Assembly (NCBI RefSeq): GCF_016901815.1
Contig: NZ_JACSNR010000008.1
Span: forward strand, 1-64,000
Reading direction: 5' to 3'
Source: Hydrogenoanaerobacterium saccharovorans
Lineage (GTDB): Bacteria > Bacillota > Clostridia > Oscillospirales > Ruminococcaceae
DNA: 64,000 nt
The notes below the pieces were generated by a model that worked only from the letters and a program-made list of their open reading frames with translations, ran no database searches and was not told the origin of the DNA. The position numbers were made by a program, and so were the translations under genes. Within the stretch, counting starts at the first letter, position 1; the number at the start of each line of letters is the position of its first letter. Below, one piece after another: positions 44,173 through 53,500 of this stretch.

Positions 44173-44394
44173 TTATTTGGCGGGATAGGGTTTGCTGGTG
44201 TTGGTCCGTCCCAGGATATAGTCGGTGGACACCTGATAGAAGTCCGCCAGCTTCAGCAGATGCATCACCGGAATGGTCTGGAACCCACGCTCATAGCGGG
44301 AGTAGACGGTCTGGCTGATTCCCAGAATCTCCGCCACGTCCTCCTGCCGCAGATCTTTGTCCTCACGCAGATCTCTTAATCTCTGAAAATACAT
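44173..44394 (-). CDS. Small XRE-family regulator of the mobile element
   Basis: This 73-residue single helix-turn-helix protein (QRLRDLREDKDLRQEDVAEI, then SQTVYSRYERGFQTIPVMHL) is related to the two near ogt. It lies at the tRNA-proximal end of the element, divergent from the next gene. Two AGTACT sites (44411-44416 and 44476-44481) in the divergent promoter region could be its operators. It may control excision or transfer genes. Confidence 0.82.
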   Translation of the reverse strand: MYFQRLRDLREDKDLRQEDVAEILGISQTVYSRYERGFQTIPVMHLLKLADFYQVSTDYILGRTNTSKPYPAK

Positions 44395-44429
44395 ACAGCG
44401 CACCGCCTTTAGTACTGATTGATACTATT

Positions 44430-44458
44430 GACGATACTGCATCTTTTTATTAGAATGT
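44430..44458 (+). promoter_or_regulatory. Promoter of the element's plus-strand small gene
   Basis: TTGACG and TAGAAT are separated by 17 bases (about 44428-44456), about 40 bases before the 83-residue gene and bracketed by two AGTACT sites. Confidence 0.55.
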
Positions 44459-44495
44459 TGCTGATAGAACTTATAAGTACTAAGGAGGTGCTGAA

Positions 44496-44747
44496 ATGGA
44501 ACTGTATCAGGAGATTCTTCGTCATATACTGGCAGACGAAAAAATCCAGGTGTCCTTCCCGGAACTCACCGACTCAGACAGTACAAAAATCGTAGAGCTG
44601 GAGTGTTACAGGGCGCTGCGGAAAATCAAGGCCATTCTGGAGGACGACTCCCTGGAGGACAGCGAATGCTTTTACCGGATCGAGGAAATCGTCTGCGTGT
44701 TTGAGGGACTTGGTTCCGACTGCGGCAACCGGCATGATTTCGGCTGA
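44496..44747 (+). CDS. Small acidic protein of the mobile element
   Basis: This 83-residue acidic protein (ALRKIKAILEDDSLEDSECFYRIEEIV) starts after AAGGAGG. I recognise it only as a type often found next to XRE regulators in clostridial mobile elements; function unknown. Confidence 0.65.
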   Translation: MELYQEILRHILADEKIQVSFPELTDSDSTKIVELECYRALRKIKAILEDDSLEDSECFYRIEEIVCVFEGLGSDCGNRHDFG

Positions 44748-44815
44748 GTTCCTATCCGAACGAGAAAACAGGGCGATGCGCCAAACCCGTATCGTCCTGT
44801 TTTGAATCACCGCTT

Positions 44816-46045
44816 TTATCCCACCCTCTCGAACGGGATCACCTTGCAATGGTTTCCCTCCGGCGGGTCGGGCGGCTCGGGTTCCGGTTTGGCGGTGGCT
44901 GTTTCCATAAAGCCGCCGATCTTCTCCGCCGCGCCCCTCTGCATCTCGCTGGTGATGTGGGTATAGGTGTCCAGGGTGAACCCGGCGCTGTAATGGCCCA
45001 GCATACTGGAGAGTGTCTTTACATCCACGCCGCTGGAGAGGGCCATGGTGGCGAAGGTATGGCGCAGATCGTGGAAGCGCACATGCTCCTCAATGCCGAC
45101 CTTCGCCAGCAGCTTCCGGTTGATTCTGGACACCGCGTCCGGGCTCCAGTACCCACCGGTGCGGGGCGATGGAAACAGAAGGGGGTTGTCCGGGTGCTGC
45201 TCATGCTCCCGCACCAGGAGCTCCACCGCCTGCCGGGACAGCGCCACCCTGCGGATGGAGTTCCGGGTCTTGGGTTCAGTGGCCACCAGCTCCCCGTCAA
45301 TGCGGGTGACCTGCCTGCTCACCGACAGGATACGGTTTTCAGTATCCAGGTCGTCCCATCGCAGCGCCAGCAGTTCGCCCCGCCGCAGTCCGCTGGACAG
45401 CTCCAGGAAGAACATGGGCAGGACGCCGTACTGTTCCGCCTCCCGGAGATAGGCTCCCAGCTTTTCCGGCGGCAGGATGGTCATCTCCTTTTTCTCCTTG
45501 GGCGGGATGCGGCAGTTGTCGCAGGGATTGTAGGGAATGAGCCGCTCCTTCACTGCCTGCTTGAGTGCCGAGGACAGCACCATGTGGATGCGCCGGACCG
45601 AGCTGCCGGTGAGGGCAGTGTTGGTCTGATTTTCCCACCGCTGTACCCGTCCGTTGGTTCGGGAGTCATTGTAGAGCTGCTGAATCTGAATGGACGTGAG
45701 CCGCTTGAGCTTGATCCCTCCCAGAGCCGGAATGATGTGGTTCTCGATGGCATTGGCGTAGGTCTTGGCGGTATTGGGGCGGATCACCGGCTTGCTGTAA
45801 GTTTCAAACCACAGCCTGCACCACTCCGCCACTGTGTAATCCTCGTTGTAGTTGATGGGGATTCCCCGGTTGTCCCGGATGGCCCTGGCCAGTTTTTCTT
45901 TGCACTCCGCCTGGGTCCTGGCAGATACACTTTTCTGGATCGCCCGTCCAGTCACCGGGTCGATGCCCTGGGTATACCGGCCCTCCCAGCGACCGTTGGG
46001 CTTTTTCCGGATGCTGCCCTCGCCGTTTGCACGTTTCTTTGGCAT
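44816..46045 (-). CDS. Tyrosine recombinase/integrase (Tn916-like family)
   Basis: This 409-residue integrase has an N-terminal arm-binding part (RANGEGSIRKKPNGRWEGRYTQG), a core-binding SAM-like domain at about 65-170 and the catalytic domain with Arg in LSSGLRRGELLALRWDD, the HDLRHTFATMALSSG box and Tyr in FTLDTYTHI. All active residues are present. The ATG at 46045 follows AAGGAGG. It lies 0.9 kb from tRNA-Pro and reads toward it, the usual position of an integrase whose target is that tRNA gene. Confidence 0.94.
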   Translation of the reverse strand: MPKKRANGEGSIRKKPNGRWEGRYTQGIDPVTGRAIQKSVSARTQAECKEKLARAIRDNRGIPINYNEDYTVAEWCRLWFETYSKPVIRPNTAKTYANAIENHIIPALGGIKLKRLTSIQIQQLYNDSRTNGRVQRWENQTNTALTGSSVRRIHMVLSSALKQAVKERLIPYNPCDNCRIPPKEKKEMTILPPEKLGAYLREAEQYGVLPMFFLELSSGLRRGELLALRWDDLDTENRILSVSRQVTRIDGELVATEPKTRNSIRRVALSRQAVELLVREHEQHPDNPLLFPSPRTGGYWSPDAVSRINRKLLAKVGIEEHVRFHDLRHTFATMALSSGVDVKTLSSMLGHYSAGFTLDTYTHITSEMQRGAAEKIGGFMETATAKPEPEPPDPPEGNHCKVIPFERVG

Positions 46046-46098
46046 AGATGATTCCTCCTTCCATAACACAAACACATACCACAGAATCGCTCCAATAG

Positions 46099-46311
46099 CT
46101 ACTGAAACTTTTTCTCTGCCTGCTCCCCGATCCACGCTATAAACCTGTCTCGGGGAATGATGATCCGGCTGCCCAGAGTGATGGCGGGAAAATCCTGCCG
46201 GTGTGCCACCTCATAGGCATGGGCCAGGCCGATGCCCAGCACATCTGCCACATCCTGCACATTGAGCATCAGGGGCAATTCCTCAAAAGAATGATATTTC
46301 GATCGCTTCAT
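46099..46311 (-). CDS. Excisionase-like helix-turn-helix protein
   Basis: This 70-residue protein has the MerR/excisionase-like domain LNVQDVADVLGIGLAHAYEV and ends with IIIPRDRFIAWIGEQ, as in xis proteins of Tn916-type elements. AAAGGAG precedes the ATG. It lies 53 bases upstream of the integrase on the same strand. Confidence 0.85.
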   Translation of the reverse strand: MKRSKYHSFEELPLMLNVQDVADVLGIGLAHAYEVAHRQDFPAITLGSRIIIPRDRFIAWIGEQAEKKFQ

Positions 46312-46380
46312 AGAACTCCTTTCTGCCTTCCCGATGGGAAGGGCTTATTCTTTGTTTAGGCGGGTCACTTTCTGCGCCGC

Positions 46381-48153
46381 TTACAGGGTCGGGCCGGGGC
46401 TCTGCTCTCCCGAATCGTCCGGCTTCTGGCCCAGGGCAATCTTCTTCTGGCGGATCTTCTGGCGCAGCTTCCGGTCGGTCCGCTGGCTGCCCGGCGGGAC
46501 AGGGGGCACCGAGTTCTCCTGAAAGATCTGCCCCAGCTGGCGGAGCAGCCTGGTGGCGGTCAGCAGAAGGTGGGGGCTTTGGGATTCCCCAGCGTGTTCC
46601 AGGAAGAACCGGGCATACGGATTTCCCTGTTCCGCCGACATCTCAAACCAGCGGTACGCCTTTTCCCGGTCTTGCTCCACATCTTTTCCCATGAGATACA
46701 GCTTGCCCAGAATGTACTGGGCGAACGGACTGCCCTGTCCGGCGGAGGCGGTGAGATACTCCAGCGCTTTCGGCACATCTTTGGAAACCTGCTCTCCCTG
46801 AAGATACAGTTTTCCCAACCGATAAGCGGCAGCCGGATTCCCCTGAGCTGCCGCTTTTTCGTACCAGGTGACTGCTTCCACCATCCACTTCTGCGTTTCC
46901 AGCAGCCTGCCCAGGGCGTACCGGGAGAAAGCATAGCCCGCTTCGGCGCCGCGGCGAAACCACAGTTCCGCCTTTTCATCATCTGGAAACACTCCCAGCC
47001 CGTCCCGCCAGCACTTTCCCAGCTGGTGAGCAGCCGCCGGGAAACCATCTTCCCAGAGCTGTTCCAATGCCTGCACCTGTTTTGCCTTTTCCGCCTCCGT
47101 ACTTTCCCGCTGCGACAAAATTTCCTTGGCGTTTTGGTAGATTTCCCACAGTTCCTGCCGGGAGTCCTCCCGGATTTCCGCTTCCTGTTCGCCGTCCATC
47201 TTCTCTGTCCTGTCTTCGTCCTCGAAGGTGAACACTCCCAGCCGCAGATTCTCCGCCTCCCGGATTACCATGTTCTTGACGGCACGGAACTCCTTCTGCC
47301 GGGAGAGGGGCTGGTGCTCCCGGGGCGTGTCCTTGTAGTACCGCTCCACCTCATCCCGGAGCCGGTTCCACTCCTCATAGCAGGCCGCCACCTCCGGCAG
47401 CTTTGCCAGCTCATCCACGATGGTGTCCACCTGTGCCTTTACCGGTTTCTTCAGATACCCATAGACCTTTTGCCCTTTGGTGTCCCCCAGCATTTGGGAC
47501 AGCCTGTCCATCTGCTCCGCAATCACCGGACTGTCGCAGAGGCCCGTTTTCATCTCCCCGATGAGACGGCTCATGGCCTCCATGGCTGTGTCCCGCACCT
47601 GCTGATAGGAGAGGTTCTTCTCCCGATAGAGGGAGAGCAGCTCGTCCTGAAAGATGGTCCCAGACAGCTCCGAGCGCATCTTCTCGATTCCTTTCTCGGT
47701 CAGATAGCCCTGCTTCGGGTCCCTGGACCAGACCATCATGTGGATGTGGGGGTGGTGCTTCTCGTCGTGGAAGGCGGCGCACCAGCGGAAGTCCCCGGGC
47801 GGAATCTTCATCGCCGCCGCCAGTTCTGTCTGGTGAGCCAGCAGCAGCCTGCGCCAACTCTCGCCGGTATCGTATCCCAGCCGGACAGCATCCTCCCGTC
47901 TCAGCGAGTAGATGAAGGTCCACACCGGAGCGTTGTGGCTGCTGATCTCTTTCATCATCTCCGCCAGGTCGGCGGTGCCATCTGCGGAAAACAATCCATG
48001 TGAACGAGGACGCTCTGCCATATATTCCAGGTAGCCGCCTCCTGCTGTGGATTCGATCCGCTCCACGCCATCCCGGGTGGCGATGTATTTCACATACTGT
48101 TCGCCGCCGCTGCCCGGCTGGATGTAGCCGGACTTTTGAATCAGGCCCTTCAT
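46381..48153 (-). CDS. MobP-type relaxase fused to Sel1-like repeats
   Basis: This 590-residue protein combines an N-terminal relaxase (residues 1 to about 300) with at least four Sel1-like TPR repeats at about 365-530 (AEAGYAFSRYALGRLL, AAQGNPAAAYRLGKLY, AGQGSPFAQYILGKLY). The relaxase has its metal-binding His motif HDEKHHPHIHM (129-139) and an early Tyr in GYIQPGSGGEQYVKYI that may be the nicking residue. It should cut oriT and lead the DNA strand into a conjugation channel supplied by another element. The Sel1 repeats probably bind a partner protein. It overlaps the upstream mobilization gene by 4 bases. Confidence 0.9.
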   Translation of the reverse strand: MKGLIQKSGYIQPGSGGEQYVKYIATRDGVERIESTAGGGYLEYMAERPRSHGLFSADGTADLAEMMKEISSHNAPVWTFIYSLRREDAVRLGYDTGESWRRLLLAHQTELAAAMKIPPGDFRWCAAFHDEKHHPHIHMMVWSRDPKQGYLTEKGIEKMRSELSGTIFQDELLSLYREKNLSYQQVRDTAMEAMSRLIGEMKTGLCDSPVIAEQMDRLSQMLGDTKGQKVYGYLKKPVKAQVDTIVDELAKLPEVAACYEEWNRLRDEVERYYKDTPREHQPLSRQKEFRAVKNMVIREAENLRLGVFTFEDEDRTEKMDGEQEAEIREDSRQELWEIYQNAKEILSQRESTEAEKAKQVQALEQLWEDGFPAAAHQLGKCWRDGLGVFPDDEKAELWFRRGAEAGYAFSRYALGRLLETQKWMVEAVTWYEKAAAQGNPAAAYRLGKLYLQGEQVSKDVPKALEYLTASAGQGSPFAQYILGKLYLMGKDVEQDREKAYRWFEMSAEQGNPYARFFLEHAGESQSPHLLLTATRLLRQLGQIFQENSVPPVPPGSQRTDRKLRQKIRQKKIALGQKPDDSGEQSPGPTL

Positions 48154-48560
48154 TCTCTTGCCCCCTTCTGATACCGGAGCGCATCCAGGAAGTCAATCTC
48201 CCCGTTCGTCTCCTTCACATTTTTCACACATTTGACCCGCAGCTTCCGCACCAGATCCTCATCCATCTCGAAATAGAACGCCACCAGATTTGCCATCAGG
48301 TTTTCGTCCACCGCCTGTTTGAACAGCTGGCGGCCGATCCGCTTCCCGAAGGCATCCAGCTTCCCTTCCAGCACCTGAGCCAGCACCCGGGGCAGATACT
48401 CCTCCGCTCTCTCCGAATCCAGATAGCCGGAATAGAACCGGATAGCCTTTTCGATGTACTCGTTTTTGGTGGAGCAGTTGTCCTTCTGATACCGTTCCTC
48501 CACCAGTTCCCAGGCATCGTCTGTCAGCCAGACGGTATGCCGGTTCTTCTCCTCTTTCAT
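48150..48560 (-). CDS. Mobilization accessory protein, ribbon-helix-helix-like
   Basis: This 136-residue protein starts with KNRHTVWLTDDAWELVEERY and NEYIEKAIRFYSGYL, a ribbon-helix-helix pattern typical of MobC-like proteins that bind oriT beside the relaxase. The C-terminal half is helical. The ATG at 48560 has AGGAG 12-13 bases upstream. It is coupled to the relaxase gene. Confidence 0.75.
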   Translation of the reverse strand: MKEEKNRHTVWLTDDAWELVEERYQKDNCSTKNEYIEKAIRFYSGYLDSERAEEYLPRVLAQVLEGKLDAFGKRIGRQLFKQAVDENLMANLVAFYFEMDEDLVRKLRVKCVKNVKETNGEIDFLDALRYQKGARE

Positions 48561-48973
48561 CTCCCAGAACTTCTCCTTTCTCAAAACAGCGTCGCCCCCT
48601 TCCCGGTCAAACCGCTGGATTCGGGGGCTTTTTCCAATATCAGCGTCAAGGTCTCCTTTGGAGCGAGGAAAAAGCGTCAGCTCCGCTCCCCGAAAACCGC
48701 CCGCACTGCGGGAGGTTGTAGCTGCCCTGGCGCACAACAGCGTCAGGGCTTTCTCCTGCTTCTCGTCGTCACAAGCTCCATATCCCTCATTTCCGCCCAA
48801 AGGGCGAAAACTCGCTCATTCCGCTGCTCCTCCTCTCCCCAGCAAACCCGCTGCGCTGGGCTTTGCCGGGGTCCCCATTTTCCCTCCGCAGCAGCCCAAA
48901 TCCGTCCGGAAACCCAGATGGGACAGGAGCCTTGCCCTACCCCGAAGGAGGGCGCACAGCCCTGCACAAGCCG
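48561..48973. other. Gene-free region upstream of the mobilization genes, candidate oriT
   Basis: No gene with normal features is visible in these 413 bases. An inverted repeat CCCGCA-C-TGCGGG (near 48698-48712) and repeated GCGTCA segments (near 48643, 48671 and 48741) lie right before the RHH and relaxase genes, the usual place of oriT. Assignment is by position and repeats only. Confidence 0.4.
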
Positions 48974-49336
48974 TTAAGCGGGGCGATTCTCCCTTTGCCA
49001 AAGGGAACCTTCCAGCGGCAGAAATACCCGGCAGTACTCGTTCAACCCGGACACGATCCCCAAACGGGACATCTCCGCCCACAGCAGGATCCGGAACACC
49101 GCCCTCTCATAACAGGCGGACACCTCTTCCCGGCGCTCCCTGGCAAAAGCTCTCTGCTCATCGGTAAGACCGCCCTGGTTCTCATCACAGAGAAAGAGCA
49201 CCACAGCATTTTCATCAATGGGCTCCGGATGGGTCCGGTTCCAGCTGCTGACGATATACCGCCTGGTGTCCACCGTGCGCATCGCCGACAGCATCAGATC
49301 CCGCCGGATCAGTTCTTCCATCAGACTGGTCAGCAT
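48974..49336 (-). CDS. Mobile-element protein of unknown function
   Basis: This 120-residue protein is largely helical (LTSLMEELIRRDLMLSAMR, then ERREEVSACYERAVFRILLW). It overlaps the upstream winged-helix gene by 7 bases. No family is recognised; the context suggests an accessory of mobilization or replication. Confidence 0.65.
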   Translation of the reverse strand: MLTSLMEELIRRDLMLSAMRTVDTRRYIVSSWNRTHPEPIDENAVVLFLCDENQGGLTDEQRAFARERREEVSACYERAVFRILLWAEMSRLGIVSGLNEYCRVFLPLEGSLWQRENRPA

Positions 49337-49746
49337 ACCATTTCACCTCCTTTCTGATTCAGCGGAGCTATATGCTGCCGCCCCGCCATATTCAGCTGCC
49401 GCTCATAGAACGCCTCGACCGCCGCCTGGATGGGACAGATGGTGTAGAGCAGATTTCCATTGAGCAGCCTGCCGTCTTTGCTCCGCACCACAGTCGGCTC
49501 GGTGCGGATGAGCCCCTTCTCCTCCAGGCTGCGGACATATTTGGCGACGGTGTTTTTGCTCACACCCACCGCCTTGCCGATGGCTTCATAGCTGGGATAG
49601 CACTGGAAGGTCTGACGATCCTCTGTCCGCAGCAGATAGCAGTAGACAGCGATCTCTCCAGGGCTCAGCCCCAGGATAAAAATTTCATTGGGAACCGGGA
49701 AAAAGTGCTTGAGCGGTTCCCTTTTCGGCCACTTCTGAAACCCCAT
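49330..49746 (-). CDS. Winged helix-turn-helix protein, replication-initiator-like
   Basis: This 138-residue protein has FFPVPNEIFILGLSPGEIAVYCYLLR and SYEAIGKAVGVSKNTVAKYVRSLEEKGLI, the N-terminal winged-helix of RepA-like proteins carried by conjugative elements. It may be a regulator or the truncated initiator. GGAGG precedes the ATG. Confidence 0.75.
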   Translation of the reverse strand: MGFQKWPKREPLKHFFPVPNEIFILGLSPGEIAVYCYLLRTEDRQTFQCYPSYEAIGKAVGVSKNTVAKYVRSLEEKGLIRTEPTVVRSKDGRLLNGNLLYTICPIQAAVEAFYERQLNMAGRQHIAPLNQKGGEMVC

Positions 49747-49944
49747 AAAATACCTCCTGACATTTTTCTGTTTGATGTAAGCACGTTCTTTTTGCCTTAT
49801 CTCCGGCGGAGAAATTCACCTGCACATTGCTCTCACCTCCCTGACTTTGCCTGTTTGCTCTCGCGTCCCGGCTTTTCGGGAGCAGCCCATAAAAAGCCTC
49901 TCACTTCTCATCCAGGTACGCAGCAATATGACATTGCTCCGATA

Positions 49945-49980
49945 TAAAACAAGAGCGCCTGCCCGTAGGCAGACGCTCCT
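49945..49980 (-). terminator. Terminator of the helicase-NUDIX operon
   Basis: On the minus strand AGGAGCGTCTGCC pairs with GGCAGGCGCTCTT around TACG, followed by GTTTTAT. It lies 25 bases after the 43-residue gene. Confidence 0.8.
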
Positions 49981-50004
49981 GGTCTGAGATTACAGATTTA
50001 GTTT

Positions 50005-50136
50005 TTAGGGACGCAGACGGCATTTGCCTTTCGCTTCGTCCCGCCCTTTCAACCTCCAGCGTGCTGAAGGATTTTTCTGCGGATCTTTCGGAGTCAGTTT
50101 CTTCCAGACAGATTCGTACATTTTTCGATCCAACAT
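50005..50136 (-). CDS. 43-residue basic protein, third gene of the helicase-NUDIX operon
   Basis: An ATG at 50136 follows AAAGGGG by 8 bases and opens a 43-codon frame beginning MLDRKMYESVWKKLTPKD and ending in a very basic stretch with ARWRLKGRDEAKGKCRLRP. It starts 15-20 bases after the NUDIX stop and just before the operon terminator, so it is in the transcript. No family is recognised. The ribosome site, the position and the consistent charge make it a likely real small protein. Confidence 0.6.
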   Translation of the reverse strand: MLDRKMYESVWKKLTPKDPQKNPSARWRLKGRDEAKGKCRLRP

Positions 50137-50152
50137 CTTTTGCTTATCCCCT

Positions 50153-50536
50153 TTAAAAGCCCTGTTTCAGCCTTTCCAGAATCTCCTCATCCGCCGGGCA
50201 GAACGCATACGCATCAATCTCATCCACCGTGATCCAGCGGATGTCGTTATGCTCCAGCTTCTGCGGAACGCCCTCGGCGATCCTCGCGTGGAACAGTGTC
50301 AGATGGACGGTCAGGTCCGGGTACTCATGGACGACGTCCATAAACACTTCGCCCACTTCCAGTGTCACTGCCAGTTCCTCCTGACATTCCCGGATCAGGG
50401 CCTGTTCCTTTGTTTCTCCGGGTTCCACCTTGCCGCCTACAAACTCCCACAAAAGCCCTCTGGCCTTGTGAGCCGGGCGCTGGCAGATCATGAATTTATC
50501 CCCGTCCCAGATCAGGGCTGCTACTACTTCGGTCAT
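50153..50536 (-). CDS. NUDIX hydrolase, MutT-like
   Basis: This 127-residue protein starts VVAALIWDGDKFMICQRPAHKARG and has a Nudix box GGKVEPGETKEQALIRECQEEL, in which the usual Gly after the EE-x is Ala. It resembles MutT (8-oxo-dGTP diphosphatase) but could act on another nucleotide. Its ATG directly abuts the helicase stop (TAAATG), with the ribosome site inside the helicase gene. Such tight coupling suggests that it serves the helicase protein rather than general housekeeping. Confidence 0.85.
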   Translation of the reverse strand: MTEVVAALIWDGDKFMICQRPAHKARGLLWEFVGGKVEPGETKEQALIRECQEELAVTLEVGEVFMDVVHEYPDLTVHLTLFHARIAEGVPQKLEHNDIRWITVDEIDAYAFCPADEEILERLKQGF

Positions 50537-53500
50537 TTATCCCACCACCAATTTATTTGTTTTCTTGAGGAACTTCGCCGGAATTGGTCGATCCAGCTGC
50601 CATGTGATATTCATGGGCCGGCTCCCCTCGTGTTTTACATAATTCGCGGTTCCCAGGAAGGTGTAGGCTTCCGCGCCACCTGTAATCCGGTCTGCTTTGA
50701 ACTCTCGGACAAACAGCAGCACTTTGCTTCCCCTCTCCCGGTGATGGATATACCGCTGTCCAGTGGGAGAGTCTGCCGCTGTGGTGCTCTGGCTCTGCCA
50801 GTGGAACAGACTCTCGTTGATGGAGTAGTCGTTATACATGGTGGTGGGTGAGTAGTCCTTGTCCGCTTTATTCAGCGTCACAAAGAACACATCCAATTGC
50901 TTTTCCGGCAGCCACTTGACGCCTTCCCGCACCGTTGCCGGTTTCATAAAGTCCAGCGCCACCAGCAGCTGGTCACGGGTATAGGTGCAGTGGAGATCCA
51001 ACGGGCAGTCAAAGCCCAGATCCACCGGCTCATCAATGAAATCAATCTGTTCGTACCGATAGCGGAGCAGATCCAGAAGTTCACCCAGTAGCACAGGACT
51101 GTCCGAAAGGGCATACAGGTTGTCCAGCACCTCATCCGATTTCCAGCTCTCGGCTGCCTTGCCCCAGACTGTCACATAGAACATCTGAAGCATCCGCTGT
51201 TCCAGCTCACTCAGCGCCGAAAAGTCCACATTGTCCAAGCGGGGCAGCAGGTCCAGCAAAAAGCGAATCCAACGCCGGGAATCCACCACAGCCAACCGGC
51301 CAAAGGCTTTGGTGAGAATCTCCTCCAGGGGTTCACTGAAATCCGGAGTTACATCCGCCCGGGCACAGATCCGGGAGAAGGAGGAAAATTTGTAAATGGC
51401 CCTGGGGTCCAGATGGTAATAGTCCAGGAAATTTGCCAGGGTCAGCTCCAGTCCGTTGTCTTCCGTAAAGCTGGCTGCACGGGACACCAGTCCAGCGGTG
51501 TTGCCATAGGAAGCACGGATGTTGTCCAGAATATACCGGGCAGCCTTCTTTTCCAGTTGGATATAGCACCCCTTGGGAGCAGAGACAAAGCCCTCCTTGA
51601 TCTCCCGGGACACGCTGCGAGTGGTATTGCTCAGCAGGGCCGCAAACTTATCCTCAAAATTGTAGCGTTTGTTGGCCTGACCGATAAAATCCAGCACCGT
51701 CAGACAGTCTTTCCCCTCTGCAAGCCGGAGCCCTCGGCCCAGCTGCTGGAGAAAAATTGTCAGGGATTCAGTGGGGCGCAGGAACAGCACGGTATTGACC
51801 TCCGGAATATCCACGCCCTCGTTGTAGATGTCCACAACGAAGATGAAGCGGACCTCTCCGCTGACCAGACGTCCTTTGGCGGTTTTTCTCTCCTCATCGG
51901 AGGATTTTCCAGTCAGGAAGATAGAGGGAATCCCACGGCTATTAAAATAACGGCACATGAACTCTGCATGCTCAACGGACACGCAGAAACCAAGACCCTT
52001 GACCTCATCAATGTCGGTCACATACCGGAGAAGTGAGGACACCACCAGATCGGCACGACGGTTGGCCACCGCACCGCTGAGGGTATAGAGATTGGAAAGC
52101 TCATTTTTGTCATAGCCGCCGGCACTCCATTTCAGGGTGTTCAGATCCACTGTGTCGGTGACGCCGAAATATTGGAAGGGACACAGCAGCTTGCGGTCAA
52201 TGGCCTCAGGCAGCCGGATTTCTGCAGCAATGCGGTTGCCAAAGTAGGACAGTATACTCTTGCCATCCATACGCTCTGGCGTAGCGGTAAGGCCCAGCAG
52301 AATTTTGGGCTGGTAGTAAGTCAGCAGCTTCTGATAGGTTGGCGCTGCCGCATGATGGAACTCGTCCACAACAATATAGTCGTAAAAATCTGAAACCGTT
52401 TTTTCCGAAAACCCCTGTGAGTTAAACGTCTGAATGGATATGAACAGATGGTCAATGCTCTCCGGCCGATTATTTCCCACAAACAGTTCCCCGAAGTTTG
52501 CATCTTTCAGAACCGCCCGGAAAGTATACAGACTCTGCCGCAGGATCTCCTCCCGATGAGCCACAAAAAGCAATCGGCAGGGTTTGCCTGGATTCTGTTT
52601 CCGGAACCGCTTGTAGTCCAGGGCAGAGATCACCGTCTTTCCGGTGCCGGTGGCAGCTACCACCAGGTTTCGGGTGTAGCCCCGGACCGTGCGCTCCGCC
52701 TCCAGCTTGTCCAGGATCTCCTGCTGGTAGGAATAGGGCGCAATATCCATGGTATACACTGCGTCATTGTTGGAATCATAATACTTTTCTGCCTTCAGCG
52801 CCCGGGCCAGCCGTTCCCTCTGATCCTCCGAATAGTACTCAAACTCACTGGAATTCCAGTAGCTTTCAAAGGTAGCGGCAATCTTGTCGATAGTCTCAGG
52901 CAAATCCCGATGAGTGACCTTCACATTCCACTCCAGCCCGCTGGAGATGGCGGCGTTGGACAGGTTGGAAGATCCTACATAGGCGGTAGTAAACCCGGTG
53001 TTCCGGTAAAAGACATAGGTCTTGGCGTGAAGCCGGGTGCGTTTGGTGTCGTAGCTGACCTTGATTTTCGTGTTGGGCAGCGCCCGCAGTTCTTCGATGG
53101 CCTTTACATCGGTGGCGCCCATGTAGGAGGTGGTGATGATCCGCAGTTCTCCTCCATTCTGGGTAAACTCCCTCAGCTCGTCCATCAGCAGCCGCAACCC
53201 ACTCCATTTGATGAAGGACACCAGCATATCAATGCGGTCCGCAGAGACGATCTCCTTTTTCAGTTCTGTGTACATCTGCGGCTCATGGATAGCCCCTGTA
53301 AACAGACTGCTCTGGGCGATGGAGGTCTCCGGCCGGCTCAGGTCATCAGCGGTTCTGCCCACTGCCAGGCGTGGGTCCTGCTCCCGTAAAAGCGCAAGAA
53401 GCTGCTCTGCCCGCTGGTCAACACCCAGCGAAGCAAAGGCAGCTTCTTTAGTTTCCTGTCCGATGAGGCTGACAATCCGGTTGGCAAGATCCACCTGGTC

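Noticed and set aside
46570-48003. Plus-strand frame opposite the relaxase
   Set aside because: Shadow of the relaxase gene; the minus strand has the conserved His motif and Sel1 repeats.
48561-48800. Longer N-terminus for the RHH mobilization protein
   Set aside because: The extension is in frame but lacks a ribosome site and has atypical composition; the gap is better explained as oriT-like noncoding DNA.
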